From positions 124,001-188,000 of the forward strand of contig NZ_JAGQDE010000007.1 in assembly GCF_018069755.1 (NCBI RefSeq): a stretch of 64,000 bases of DNA, read 5' to 3'. A program made the position numbers and the translations under genes. Below the pieces are notes generated by a model. The model ran no database searches, was not told the DNA's origin, and saw nothing but the letters and a program-made list of their open reading frames with translations. This DNA is from Ideonella aquatica. GTDB lineage: Bacteria; Pseudomonadota; Gammaproteobacteria; Burkholderiales; Burkholderiaceae_C. Of the stretch, positions 8,431 through 17,450 are shown in pieces (position 1 is the stretch's first letter; every line of letters starts with the position of its first letter).

Positions 8431-9561
8431 ATGCTGCTCAGCGACGACCACCGTGCCGTGCAGGACGCCGTACGCGCCTATGTGCAAGACCGCATCGCCC
8501 CCAACGCCGCGCGCTGGGACAAGGAGCACCACTTCCCGGCCTATGAGTTGCGCGGCCTGGCCGAGCTGGGCTGCTACGGCGTGGCCGTGCCGCCCGAGTA
8601 CGACGGCGCCGGCCTGGATTACCTGGCGCTGAGCCTGATCCTGGAAGAGATCGCGGCCGGCGACGGCGGCACCTCCACCGTGGTCAGCGTCAACAACTGC
8701 CCGGTGTGTTCCATCCTGATGGCCTTTGGCAACGAAGACCAGAAGCAGCGCTTTCTCAAGCCGCTGGCGCGCGGCGAGATGCTGGGCGCCTTCTGTCTGA
8801 CCGAGCCGCATGTGGGCTCGGAGGCCGGCGGCCTGCGCACCACCGCCACGCGGGATGGCGACGAGTACGTGCTCAACGGCGTCAAGCAGTTCATCACCAG
8901 CGGGAAGCACGGCGACGTGGCCATCGTGATGGCCGTGACCGACAAGGCCGCGGGCAAGAAGGGCATCAGCGCCTTCCTGGTGCCCACCGCCACGCCCGGC
9001 TACATCGTGGCGCGGGTTGAGGAGAAGATGGGCCAGCACAGCTCGGACACCGCGCAGATCGTTTTCGAGAACTGCCGCGTGCCCGCCGCCAACCGCCTGG
9101 CCGACGAGGGCCTGGGCCTGAAGATCGCGCTCAGCGGGCTGGAAGGCGGCCGCATCGGCATCGCCAGCCAGAGCGTGGGCATGGCGCGCGCGGCCTTTGA
9201 AGCCGCGCTGCGCTACAGCAAGGAGCGCGTGGCCTTCGGCCAGCCGATCTTCGAGCACCAGGCGGTGCAGCACAAGCTGGCCGACATGGCCACCCAGATC
9301 GAGGCCGCGCGCCAGCTGATCTGGCACGCCGCCAGCCTGAAGGACGCCGGCCAGCCTTGTCTGAAAGAGGCGGCGATGGCCAAGCTCTTCGCCAGCGAGA
9401 TGGCCGAGCGCATCTGCTCAGCCGCGATCCAGGTGCACGGCGGCTACGGCTACCTCAGCGACTTCCCGGTCGAGCGCATCTACCGTGACGTGCGGGTGTG
9501 TCAGATCTACGAGGGCACGTCCGAGGTCCAGAAGATCCTCATCGGACGCGCCCTGGCTTAG
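8431..9561 (+). CDS. Acyl-CoA dehydrogenase
   Basis: FAD enzyme introducing a 2,3 double bond into acyl-CoA and passing electrons to ETF; 376 residues, typical of short-chain members. Family signatures include FCLTEPHVGSEAGG, the FITSGKHGD region and the C-terminal IYEGTSEVQ with the catalytic-type Glu361. Given the LiuR-type operator it may act on isobutyryl-, 2-methylbutyryl- or isovaleryl-CoA, but the sequence does not separate these. It is the last gene of its operon and converges with chrA immediately at 9562. Confidence 0.92.
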   Translation: MLLSDDHRAVQDAVRAYVQDRIAPNAARWDKEHHFPAYELRGLAELGCYGVAVPPEYDGAGLDYLALSLILEEIAAGDGGTSTVVSVNNCPVCSILMAFGNEDQKQRFLKPLARGEMLGAFCLTEPHVGSEAGGLRTTATRDGDEYVLNGVKQFITSGKHGDVAIVMAVTDKAAGKKGISAFLVPTATPGYIVARVEEKMGQHSSDTAQIVFENCRVPAANRLADEGLGLKIALSGLEGGRIGIASQSVGMARAAFEAALRYSKERVAFGQPIFEHQAVQHKLADMATQIEAARQLIWHAASLKDAGQPCLKEAAMAKLFASEMAERICSAAIQVHGGYGYLSDFPVERIYRDVRVCQIYEGTSEVQKILIGRALA

Positions 9562-10911
9562 TCAACGCGCCAGCTGCCACAGCAGTCCGAGCAGGCCGGA
9601 GCCCAGCACCACGGGGATCACGCCGACCTTCAGGCGCAGCAACGCCAGTGCGGCCAATGCGCCGATGACGGCCGCCGGCCACTCCAGGCCCGCTGCCCAG
9701 CCCTTGGGCCACAGCACATGCCAGGCGAAGAACACCGCCAGGTTGACGATGACGCCGACCACAGCGGCGGTGATGCCGGTCAGCGGCGCGGTGAATGTCA
9801 GCTTGCCGTGGGTGGTTTCGATGAACGGCGCGCCGACAAAGATGAACAGGAACGACGGCAGGAAGGTGAAAAAGGTGACGACGCACGCGGCCGCGATGCC
9901 GGCCAGCGGCAGCGCGTCGGGACCGAACAGGGCCTGGGTCCAGCCACCCACAAAGCCCACGAAGGACACCACCATGATCAACGGGCCCGGGGTGGTCTCG
10001 CCCAGCGCCAGGCCGTCGATCATCTGCGTCGGGCTCAGCCACTGGAAGTGCTCGACCGCGCCCTGGTACACGTAGGGCAATACCGCGTACGCGCCGCCAA
10101 AGGTCAGCAGTGCGGCCTTGGTGAAGAACCACGCCATCTGCGTCAGCACGGCGTCCCAGCCCAGGGCCAGCGTCATGCCGCCGATGCCCAGGGACCACAG
10201 CCCCAGGCTGACCAGCAGCACACGCCAGAAGCGTCCCCCACTGAAGCGGGCATGCGCTGGCGTGGGCGTGTCATCGTCAATGACGGCAGGGCGGTGGGCC
10301 TGGTCGGCCTGGCCATGAGCACCGCCGACCGTGAACTTCTCTGGCCACAGGCGCCCGCCAAGGTAGCCGACCAGCCCCGCCACGGCGACGATCAGCGGGA
10401 ACGGCAGGTCCAGCGCGAAGATCGCCACAAAGGCTGCCGCGGCAATGCTCCAGAGCAGACCGTTCTTGAGGGTCCGTGAGCCGATGCGCACGGCCGCCGA
10501 CACCACGATGGCGGTCACGGCAGGCTTGATGCCGTACAGGACACCGGCCACGGCCGGCACATGGCCCCAGGCCAGGTAGATCCACGACAAGGCGATGAGG
10601 ATGATCAGCGAGGGCAGCACGAACAGGCCCCCCGCGACGATGCCGCCCCAGGTGCGGTGCATCAGCCAGCCGATGTAGGTGGCCAGTTGCTGCGCTTCGG
10701 GCCCAGGCAGCACCATGCAGTAGTTCAGCGCATGCAGGTAGCGCTTCTCGGAGATCCAGCGCCTGCGCTCCACCAGATCGTCGTGCATCAGCGCGATCTG
10801 CCCCGCCGGGCCACCGAAGCTGACAAAACCCAGGCGCAGCCAGTAGGCAAAGGCCTGCCAGAAGGTCGGGGCCGTGGGCGCGGCCGTGGCCTGGGTCGAC
10901 ACATCAGTCAT
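9562..10911 (-). CDS. chrA: Chromate transporter (two-domain ChrA)
   Basis: Membrane efflux protein of the CHR family, which exports chromate in characterised members; 449 residues, the long form with two homologous halves. The N-terminal half has the family motif FVSFGGPAGQIALMHDDLV with GPEAQQLATYIGW; the C-terminal half repeats it as LLTFGGAYAVLPYVYQGAVE with TTPGPLIMVVSFVGF. A His/acid-rich linker (about 200-225) separates the halves. No chrB or other chromate regulator is adjacent. Confidence 0.93.
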   Translation of the reverse strand: MTDVSTQATAAPTAPTFWQAFAYWLRLGFVSFGGPAGQIALMHDDLVERRRWISEKRYLHALNYCMVLPGPEAQQLATYIGWLMHRTWGGIVAGGLFVLPSLIILIALSWIYLAWGHVPAVAGVLYGIKPAVTAIVVSAAVRIGSRTLKNGLLWSIAAAAFVAIFALDLPFPLIVAVAGLVGYLGGRLWPEKFTVGGAHGQADQAHRPAVIDDDTPTPAHARFSGGRFWRVLLVSLGLWSLGIGGMTLALGWDAVLTQMAWFFTKAALLTFGGAYAVLPYVYQGAVEHFQWLSPTQMIDGLALGETTPGPLIMVVSFVGFVGGWTQALFGPDALPLAGIAAACVVTFFTFLPSFLFIFVGAPFIETTHGKLTFTAPLTGITAAVVGVIVNLAVFFAWHVLWPKGWAAGLEWPAAVIGALAALALLRLKVGVIPVVLGSGLLGLLWQLAR

Positions 10912-11124
10912 GGTGGTTCGGGCTTCCGGGCCTGTGCTCGCGCGGCGTTGCGGTCAGGATCAGCCATGTCCTGATGAGGCCACCATCATAGGAAGAAATG
11001 GTGGTGACCAGGAGGTCTTGGCCACGTCGTCAGACAGGCGCCTCGGCCAGCGGCCGCGCTGCGATCCCACCCATGCCGCAGCGCACGGGGCCTGTGCGCC
11101 TCGTCTGGCCGCTCACGCGCCCGG

Positions 11125-12168
11125 TCAGTGGTCCGCAGGCGAGCGCTCGCGGGCGATCAGCTCGTCGATGATGCGCCGCGCCTGCACGCCGCCGCCGTCG
11201 ATGTTGAGCTTGAGCAGGCCGCGATCGGGCCAGGCCTGCAGGTTCTGCTGCTGGCGCTCCAGCATTTCCAGGTCCTCGCTGAAGATCACGTGCTGGCCGC
11301 TGCGGATGGCCTCGGTCAGCGCGGCGTCGTCGGCCTTGAAGTGGCGCGCCATGCCCCAGAAGTACCAGCAGCTGCCGTCGGTCTCGGGTGTGATGTAGTC
11401 GACCACGATGGCCGAGGCCTTCTTGTCCACCGGCGCGTCAAAGCCGCCGTGGCCCTCCAGCGCCACGCCCACGTCGATCAGCACATTGCTGGGCGGCTGG
11501 AAGCGGCAGATCTGCCAACGGTCCACCGTGGCGGTCTTGTCCATGCCGTTGGACTCCATGGCCATCTGCCAGAACGGCGGCGCCTTGATCTTCTCCATGT
11601 GGCGCTCGGTCACCACCAGGCCGTCGACCATGCGGGTGGCCACCGGCGCCTCGTCGATCTCCTTCTGGCCGATGCTGGTGGCATGCACATAGGTCTCGTG
11701 CGTCAGGTCCATCAGGTTGTCGATCAGCAGCCGGTAGTCGCAGCGGATGTTGAACAGGCCGCCGCCCACCGCCCAGTCGCTGCGACCATGCCAGGCGGGC
11801 ACCGGGATGTCCTCTTCCTGGGCCAGGGCCGCGTCGCCCGGCCACAGCCAGACAAAGCCGTAGCGCTCGGCCACCGGATAGCTGCGGATGGCCGGGAAGC
11901 CCTTGACCCGCTGGCCGGGCATGCTGACCGTGCGGCCGTTGCAGCCCATCGCCAGGCCGTGGTAGCCGCAGACCAGGTGGCCGTCACGCACAAAGCCCAG
12001 CGACAGCGGCACGCCGCGGTGCGGGCAAAAGTCTTCCACCGCGCCGATCACGCCCTCGCTGTTGCGAAAGAAGGCGATGGGCTGGTTGCAGATGCGGCGG
12101 CCGAGCGGCTTGTCGGATCCAATCTCGTCGGGGCGGGCGACCACGTACCAGGCGTTGAGCGGGAACAT
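11125..12168 (-). CDS. vanA: Vanillate O-demethylase oxygenase subunit
   Basis: Rieske non-heme iron oxygenase component that, with VanB, converts vanillate to protocatechuate plus formaldehyde; 347 residues. Rieske ligands are Cys48, His50, Cys67 and His70; the catalytic mononuclear iron site is LIDNLMDLTHETYVH (about 148-162, His157 and His162). The ATG at 12168 matches the usual VanA start MFPLNAWYV. A VanR palindrome lies 28 bases upstream of it and vanR is divergent. A partial operator, GTCGGATCCAAT, sits inside the gene at 12112-12123. Confidence 0.93.
   Translation of the reverse strand: MFPLNAWYVVARPDEIGSDKPLGRRICNQPIAFFRNSEGVIGAVEDFCPHRGVPLSLGFVRDGHLVCGYHGLAMGCNGRTVSMPGQRVKGFPAIRSYPVAERYGFVWLWPGDAALAQEEDIPVPAWHGRSDWAVGGGLFNIRCDYRLLIDNLMDLTHETYVHATSIGQKEIDEAPVATRMVDGLVVTERHMEKIKAPPFWQMAMESNGMDKTATVDRWQICRFQPPSNVLIDVGVALEGHGGFDAPVDKKASAIVVDYITPETDGSCWYFWGMARHFKADDAALTEAIRSGQHVIFSEDLEMLERQQQNLQAWPDRGLLKLNIDGGGVQARRIIDELIARERSPADH
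12112..12123. promoter_or_regulatory. Partial VanR operator inside vanA
   Basis: GTCGGATCCAAT matches 10 of 12 positions of the central VanR operator ATTGGATCCAAT. It lies 86 bases from that operator, within the first codons of vanA. Function is inference. Confidence 0.4.
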
Positions 12169-12195
12169 CGGGGCTGTCTCCAGGGGTGTTGGCTG

Positions 12196-12211
12196 AAATT
12201 GGATCCAATTT
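12196..12211. promoter_or_regulatory. VanR operator
   Basis: AAATTGGATCCAATTT is a perfect 16-bp palindrome in the vanA-vanR intergenic region and contains ATTGGATCCAAT, the operator described for VanR repressors in other bacteria. It lies between divergent vanA (start 12168) and vanR (start 12239), so it can control both. Vanillate binding to VanR is expected to relieve repression. Confidence 0.9.
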
Positions 12212-12238
12212 TGCGCCCATGAGCTATCATTCGTCAAT

Positions 12239-12934
12239 ATGAACAGTGTTTCGGATCCAATTGATGCCGACGAGCCCGAAGGCGGCAGCGTCCTGGCGCG
12301 GCTGCGCCAGCGCATCATCCGTGGCGAGCTGCCGCCCGGCACCCGCGTCACCGAAGACGCGCTGGCCGAGTCGCTGGGCGTGTCGCGCACGCCGGTGCGG
12401 CTGGCGCTGCGCAGCCTGGAACAAGAAGGCCTGCTGACCAAGACCGGCAAGCGCGGCCTGGTGGTGCGCGCCTTTTCCACCGACGACGTGATGTGCGCGG
12501 TGGAGGTGCGCGGCGCGCTGGAAGGCCTGGCCGCCCGCCGCGCCGCCGAACGCGGGCCCGATGCCGCGCTGCTGGCCGCGCTGGACGAGACCGTGCAGCG
12601 CGGCCGCGCGCTGCTGGCCAAGGGCCACCTGGTGCCGGCCGACGTGGCCGCCTGGGGTGCGCTCAACAGCGACTTCCATGCCGCGCTGGTGGCGGCGGCC
12701 GGCAGCCCGGTGATCGCCGACGCGATCGCCCGCAACAACCACCTGCCCTTTGCCTCGGCCGACTCGATCACGCTGGACATCGGCGCGCTCGACCGCGAGT
12801 ACGACAAACTCCGTGTCGCCCAGGTCCATCATGAGCTGGTGCTCGACGCGCTGCGCCAGCGCGAAGGCGCCCGCGTCGAGGCCCTGATGCGCGAACATGC
12901 CTGGATCGGCGTGCGCTACGGCCGCCTGCTCTGA
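12239..12934 (+). CDS. vanR: GntR-family (FadR subfamily) repressor VanR
   Basis: Transcription factor of 231 residues: N-terminal GntR winged helix (LRQRIIRGELPPGTRVTEDA, then ESLGVSRTPVRLALR, about 23-62) and a C-terminal all-helical FCD ligand domain. Divergent position from vanA, cotranscription with vanB 22 bases downstream, and a perfect VanR palindrome support the name. Another GGATCCAAT copy lies in codons 5-8 (12251-12262), which may add autoregulation. Confidence 0.92.
   Translation: MNSVSDPIDADEPEGGSVLARLRQRIIRGELPPGTRVTEDALAESLGVSRTPVRLALRSLEQEGLLTKTGKRGLVVRAFSTDDVMCAVEVRGALEGLAARRAAERGPDAALLAALDETVQRGRALLAKGHLVPADVAAWGALNSDFHAALVAAAGSPVIADAIARNNHLPFASADSITLDIGALDREYDKLRVAQVHHELVLDALRQREGARVEALMREHAWIGVRYGRLL
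12251..12262. promoter_or_regulatory. Partial VanR operator inside vanR
   Basis: GGATCCAAT at 12253-12261 repeats the core of the VanR operator within the vanR coding start, 52 bases from the main site (close to five helical turns). Function is inference. Confidence 0.4.
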
Positions 12935-12956
12935 CCTCCTACCCCCTCACACCGCC

Positions 12957-13907
12957 ATGACCACGCTCACCGTCCTGATCGCCGCCAAGACCGATGTCAC
13001 CGCCGATGTCTGCGCCCTCGAGCTGCAGGCCACCGATGGCCAGCCGCTGCCCGCCTTCACCGCTGGCGCGCACATCGACGTGCACCTGAGCGATGGCCTG
13101 ATCCGCCAGTACTCGCTCTACGGCGCGCCGTCTGATCTCAGCCGCTACCGCCTGGCGGTGTTGCGCGAGCCCACCTCGCGCGGCGGCTCGCTGGGCGTGC
13201 ATGCGCTGCAGGCCGGGCAGACGCTGACCATTTCCGCCCCGCGCAACGCCTTCCCGCTGGCCGCCAGCGGCGGCGCGCTGCTGCTGGGCGGCGGCATCGG
13301 CCTGACACCGCTGCTGGCCATGGCCGAGCAACTGCATGCCGACGGCCGCGCCTTCCAGTTGCACCTGAGCGTGCGCAGCCGCGACCGCCTGCCGCTGGCC
13401 GCGCACCTGGCGGCCGTGCCCTGGGCGGCGCAGGTGGTGGTGCACGTGGACGACGAGCCGGCCACCGCGCTGGACATCGCCGCCGTGCTGCGCGCTGCCA
13501 GCCCCGACACCCACGCCTACGCCTGCGGCCCTGCCGGCTACATCGCCTGGGCGCGCGCCGCGGTGCAGGCCGCCGGCTGGTCGGACGATCGCTGGCACAG
13601 CGAGTCGTTCACGCCGCCGGCCATCAACCACAGCGCCGACGGCCCCTTCGAGATCGAGCTGGCGCGCACCAAGCGCGTGATCACCGTGGCTGCCGACCAG
13701 ACCGCGGTGCAGGCGCTGGACGCCGCCGGCGTGGCCGTGTCCACCTCCTGCGAGCAGGGCATCTGCGGCACCTGCCTGACCACCGTGCTGGGCGGCACAC
13801 CCGATCACCGCGACGCCTACCTCACCGACGACGAGCTGGCCGCCGGCCACTGTTTCCTGCCCTGCGTGTCGCGCTCGCGCACCGCGCGGTTGGTGGTGGA
13901 CCTGTGA
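12957..13907 (+). CDS. vanB: Vanillate O-demethylase reductase subunit
   Basis: Class IA-type oxygenase reductase passing electrons from NAD(P)H via flavin to the VanA Rieske cluster; 316 residues. Order of domains: flavin-binding barrel (RQYSLYG, about 61-67), NAD-binding domain (GGGIGLTPLLAM, about 112-123), C-terminal plant-type 2Fe-2S domain with Cys265, Cys270, Cys273 and Cys303. It lies downstream of vanR on the opposite strand from vanA, so oxygenase and reductase are transcribed divergently from one operator region. Confidence 0.92.
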   Translation: MTTLTVLIAAKTDVTADVCALELQATDGQPLPAFTAGAHIDVHLSDGLIRQYSLYGAPSDLSRYRLAVLREPTSRGGSLGVHALQAGQTLTISAPRNAFPLAASGGALLLGGGIGLTPLLAMAEQLHADGRAFQLHLSVRSRDRLPLAAHLAAVPWAAQVVVHVDDEPATALDIAAVLRAASPDTHAYACGPAGYIAWARAAVQAAGWSDDRWHSESFTPPAINHSADGPFEIELARTKRVITVAADQTAVQALDAAGVAVSTSCEQGICGTCLTTVLGGTPDHRDAYLTDDELAAGHCFLPCVSRSRTARLVVDL

Positions 13908-13917
13908 CGGCGCCGAC

Positions 13918-14643
13918 ATGACCGATCCGCGGCTGCTGTGCGCCGTCGCCGACGGCGTGATGACGCTCACCCTGAACCGGCCCGACAAGCTCAACGCGAT
14001 CGACAACCCGCTCGCGCAGGCGCTGCTGCAGGCACTGCGGGCCGCCGCCGCCGATCCTGCCGTCCGCGTGCTGGTGCTGCAGGGCGCCGGCCGGGCCTTT
14101 TGCGCTGGGCGCGATGTCTCGGCCGCGCCCACCGAGGACGACCTGGTGCTGGTCCAGGCCGTGTCCCAGGCCATCGTCCAGCAGCCCCAGCCCGTGGTCG
14201 CCGCGGTGCACGGCTGGACCGTGGGCGCCGGGCTGGAGTGGATGCTGGATGCCGACATCGCCGTCGCCGCCGACAGCGCCCGCTTCAAACTGCCCGAAGC
14301 CTCGCTCGGCGTCTTCGTCACCGGCGGCCTCAGCGCCACGCTGCCCGCCAGCGCCGGTCTGGCCCGCGCCAAGGCGCTGATGCTGCTGGGCGAGGCCTTC
14401 ACCGCCGCCGAGGCGCAGTCCTGGGGGCTGGTGTGGCAGGTGGTGCCCGCCGAGCAACTGGCCGCGCAGGCGCACACCGTGGCCGCCCGGCTGGCCGCCC
14501 TGCAGCCCGGGGTGGCCGGTCGGTTCAAGAAGGTGCTCCACCAGATCGGGTTGGCGTCTTTCGCGCAGGCCATCGCATTGGAGAGCGAGGCGCAGCGGGC
14601 GATGTCGGCGGCGCGGCCGCCAGAGGCAGAGCGACGCGACTGA
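13918..14643 (+). CDS. Enoyl-CoA hydratase/isomerase family protein
   Basis: Crotonase-fold protein of 241 residues, slightly short. Oxyanion-hole segments AFCAGRDVS (about 60-68) and HGWTVGAGLEW (about 97-107) and a Glu in LPEASLGV are present. It starts 10 bases after vanB. A role in side-chain processing of phenylpropanoids, such as feruloyl-CoA upstream of vanillate, is conceivable from position, but the sequence is a generic crotonase. Confidence 0.88.
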   Translation: MTDPRLLCAVADGVMTLTLNRPDKLNAIDNPLAQALLQALRAAAADPAVRVLVLQGAGRAFCAGRDVSAAPTEDDLVLVQAVSQAIVQQPQPVVAAVHGWTVGAGLEWMLDADIAVAADSARFKLPEASLGVFVTGGLSATLPASAGLARAKALMLLGEAFTAAEAQSWGLVWQVVPAEQLAAQAHTVAARLAALQPGVAGRFKKVLHQIGLASFAQAIALESEAQRAMSAARPPEAERRD

Positions 14644-14755
14644 CGACGACGCTGAGTGTGGGTGTGTGGGACTTGATCGACGACGGTCGGAAGCCGTCCT
14701 TGGTCAGCAGCGGCTCTGCGGTTCAATGGTTCGGTGCAGCCTCGGCGGCGGCACC

Positions 14756-15892
14756 CTATCCGACGCGGCTGCTGGCTGCGGGTGGCGAGGCCAGCAGTTC
14801 ATCGATCCAGTGGTCAATGGAGACGATCCTGCCGCTGTCGATGTAGCGGATGACATCGGACATCGTGGTTTCTGGTCGGTCACCGTAGACCGCGCGCAGT
14901 GCGGCAGGGCTGATGTGGACGACCCGGTGCAGCATCTTCGAGTTGCCTGAAGTCCACTCGCATGCGCGTTTCAGCCGTGCCGGATCGAACTCGTTGGTCA
15001 CCATGACGTACTCGAAGGTGTCGCTCAGTGATTCCGCAGCGATGTATTTCTGGTGGTCCGTTCTGATCTGTTCCTCACGATCTGCTCGGGTGCTCCACTT
15101 CGCGGTGACCATGATGCGGTGTTGATCGGTGGCCCGCACAAGCGCAAGATCAACCTTCACAGGCTTCTCGTGCGCTCGCCGGTTAGCGAACCCCGGGATG
15201 TCGTGGAGGATGCTGCGCGTGAACAACTTGAGACGGTCTTGCCCGTCGGCCCGCGCAATGATGTTTGCAAGCGCGTCTTCGAATCCCTCACCCACGATGT
15301 TCTTGCGCTTGTTCTCAACGGAGATCAGGTCGCGGATCTTGATCGCCAAGGTGCGCCACTGGTCCGGGGTCGGCGTGCCGGTGAGGTGCTCGCGAAGCTC
15401 CTGGCGGATTAGAGCAACGATTTCGGGGTCATCACCGGGCTCGGGAAAGCCCCGGCCGACGTAAGGCGCTCGCTGCTGGGCTGCCCGTTCAAGGAGTTGC
15501 TGATACCGCTGCACCATGTAATTCGCGTAGTCGTCGGCCACGCGGCGGAACAGCCAGTCTATGTTGCCCACGACCTCGCCGGGTTCGCACCCAAGCGATG
15601 CAGCGAGCCAGTCATGAAAGCGCAGGTTCCGCGCGTGCCAGTTCTTGCCCGGCTGGCACTTGTCGCTCTCGTAGCAGTGGGCAAGGCCGGTGGTCTTGTC
15701 GGTCCACAGGATCAGCTTGTAGATCGACACCCAGGCAGGGTCGGCCGAGGCATCCAGAAACTGGCCAATCAGCCGGTTGCGATTCGCGGCACCGAATGCC
15801 GCTCGAATCAACTTCGCCTCGTCGGCCCCGCCGCCTTCCTCGCTGGCGCCATTCGGGTCAACGCCTTCCTCAGGGGTTTTCGGGCCGGGCAT
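14756..15892 (-). CDS. Probable type II restriction endonuclease
   Basis: Protein of about 378 residues adjacent to a C5 cytosine methyltransferase on the same strand. No family is recognised with certainty. A PD-(D/E)XK-like layout can be read: an acidic helix (VGEGFEDALANIIAR), then KVDLALV, then IMVTAKWS, giving E...D...TxK with Thr in place of the usual acidic residue. Resemblance to BsaWI-type enzymes is only a guess. ATG 15892 avoids overlap with the methyltransferase stop; a GTG at 15922 would add ten residues and overlap it by 20 bases. Composition is less GC-rich than the flanks. Confidence 0.65.
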   Translation of the reverse strand: MPGPKTPEEGVDPNGASEEGGGADEAKLIRAAFGAANRNRLIGQFLDASADPAWVSIYKLILWTDKTTGLAHCYESDKCQPGKNWHARNLRFHDWLAASLGCEPGEVVGNIDWLFRRVADDYANYMVQRYQQLLERAAQQRAPYVGRGFPEPGDDPEIVALIRQELREHLTGTPTPDQWRTLAIKIRDLISVENKRKNIVGEGFEDALANIIARADGQDRLKLFTRSILHDIPGFANRRAHEKPVKVDLALVRATDQHRIMVTAKWSTRADREEQIRTDHQKYIAAESLSDTFEYVMVTNEFDPARLKRACEWTSGNSKMLHRVVHISPAALRAVYGDRPETTMSDVIRYIDSGRIVSIDHWIDELLASPPAASSRVG

Positions 15893-15902
15893 CGTCCGTG
15901 GA

Positions 15903-17243
15903 TCAGGCCGCCTTGAGAGCACGCTGGAGACTCTCTACGGCCAAGGCGTCGAAAACTGAGCGGCGTATAGCAGCGGCGCAGGCACGCGCCAGCAATGGGG
16001 GGACCGCGTTGCCCACTTGCCGGTACCGTGAGTGCGCCGCCCCCCCATCGTGGCGGCCATCAAGGGGTCCGGGGCGTGAGTCGGTCGTGAACACGAATCG
16101 GTCAGGGAAGGAGTGCAAGCGCGCGAACTCGCGCACAGACAGGGCGCGCACGTCCTTGTAGTGGTACACCGAGTCCGCCTTTGTGTTCAGCGTCCACGAC
16201 CAGACATCGGGATGCAGCCGCCGATATGCGTAGAAGTGCCGGCGGGACAGCTTGCCCGACCCGTTCTCCTGCCCCCACTTCTGGCCTGTCAGGTTGCGCT
16301 GCGTCAGGGCCTCCGGAAGATCACGATGATTGCCTCCCGGCGGAATGGCCCTGAGCCGCTGCGCTGTGTCCTCCATCAGACGCGGTACCTGTACGTTCGA
16401 GAGGATGCCTTGGGACCCGTCGCGCATGAACTGCTGGTAGGCGGACTGCGGCGCGGGAAGCTTCGAGTAGTCGATCTGGTCGAGACGGTCTCCCGCTCGA
16501 AGCACCTGGAGGTCGGAGATGGCTTGCGAGGCCGTTACTGCGGTCATGTCCATGGGGTCCGCCAGCACGCGCCCAAGGTGGGAGGTGAACAAGTCTGCCT
16601 CCGCCATGAGCACATACTTGTAGCCTCGGTCCCCCTTTTTCATCAGCCTGCGCAATGCAAGCGAGCGAGTGATGCCCGACTGCTCAACGCTCGGCGCTGC
16701 CAATCCAAGCGAGCTGCGAACGCCGATGAAGATAAGCCGCTTCCGAGTCTGCGGTACCCCCACGTCCGCAGCGTCTATCACCTGAGGCATCACCACGTAG
16801 TCGCCGCCGAGTTCCAGGTCACTGACGATCTGCTCCCTGAAGCCCATCTGGTCGATGCCGGTGACGTTCTCCATCAGGAACACTTTCGGCCTGACCTCGG
16901 AGACGATGTGGACAAACTCCTTGTAGAGGGAGTTGCGGGGGTCATCAATGATGCGGATGTGGTTCCGAACCTGGGAGAAGGCTTGGCAAGGAGGCCCGCC
17001 AACGACCACATCCGCGCCCTGGCTCGCCTCCAGAATCTCCCGTGCCACGGCTTCCTTGCGGACATCGCCATGAATAACCTTCGCACCGGGGAAGTTCAAC
17101 TTGTAGGTCGCACAGGCGTCAGGGTCGATGTCGCTTGCGGCGAGCGCCCGGAAGCCCTCCAATCGGAACCCCTCGGAGATGCCGCCTGCCCCGGCAAACA
17201 GGTCGACGATGGTTGGCGCGTCTACTGGATGCATGAACAGCAT
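15903..17243 (-). CDS. DNA (cytosine-5-)-methyltransferase
   Basis: Modification enzyme transferring a methyl group from SAM to cytosine C5 in a specific DNA site; 446 residues from ATG 17243. Motif I DLFAGAGG (about 14-21), motif IV GGPPCQAFS with catalytic Cys86, motif VI ENV (about 125-127), motif VIII QTRKR (165-169) and motif X RYRQVGNAVPP near the C terminus are all present, with a target-recognition region between VIII and X. ATGs at 17234, 17300 and 17327 are alternatives; 17243 is chosen because the conserved domain starts just after it. The putative endonuclease gene follows on the same strand. Confidence 0.93.
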   Translation of the reverse strand: MLFMHPVDAPTIVDLFAGAGGISEGFRLEGFRALAASDIDPDACATYKLNFPGAKVIHGDVRKEAVAREILEASQGADVVVGGPPCQAFSQVRNHIRIIDDPRNSLYKEFVHIVSEVRPKVFLMENVTGIDQMGFREQIVSDLELGGDYVVMPQVIDAADVGVPQTRKRLIFIGVRSSLGLAAPSVEQSGITRSLALRRLMKKGDRGYKYVLMAEADLFTSHLGRVLADPMDMTAVTASQAISDLQVLRAGDRLDQIDYSKLPAPQSAYQQFMRDGSQGILSNVQVPRLMEDTAQRLRAIPPGGNHRDLPEALTQRNLTGQKWGQENGSGKLSRRHFYAYRRLHPDVWSWTLNTKADSVYHYKDVRALSVREFARLHSFPDRFVFTTDSRPGPLDGRHDGGAAHSRYRQVGNAVPPLLARACAAAIRRSVFDALAVESLQRALKAA

Positions 17244-17450
17244 TAGATCACACGATCCGCCGGGCGGGGCGTGGTAGGGGGCGCGCGGCGTGATCGGCAT
17301 GTGGAGCCCCGATAGTCGGTTGCGCATGACGTGGCGCGCCCATTCAACCGGGAATGCGAAGATAGCCCCGCACCAAGTCGCCCTCATGCTCGCCTGGCTC
17401 GCTGCCGGCCGCAGGGCTCGGCAGATAAGCGTTCAACGCAAGGGCCCTGC

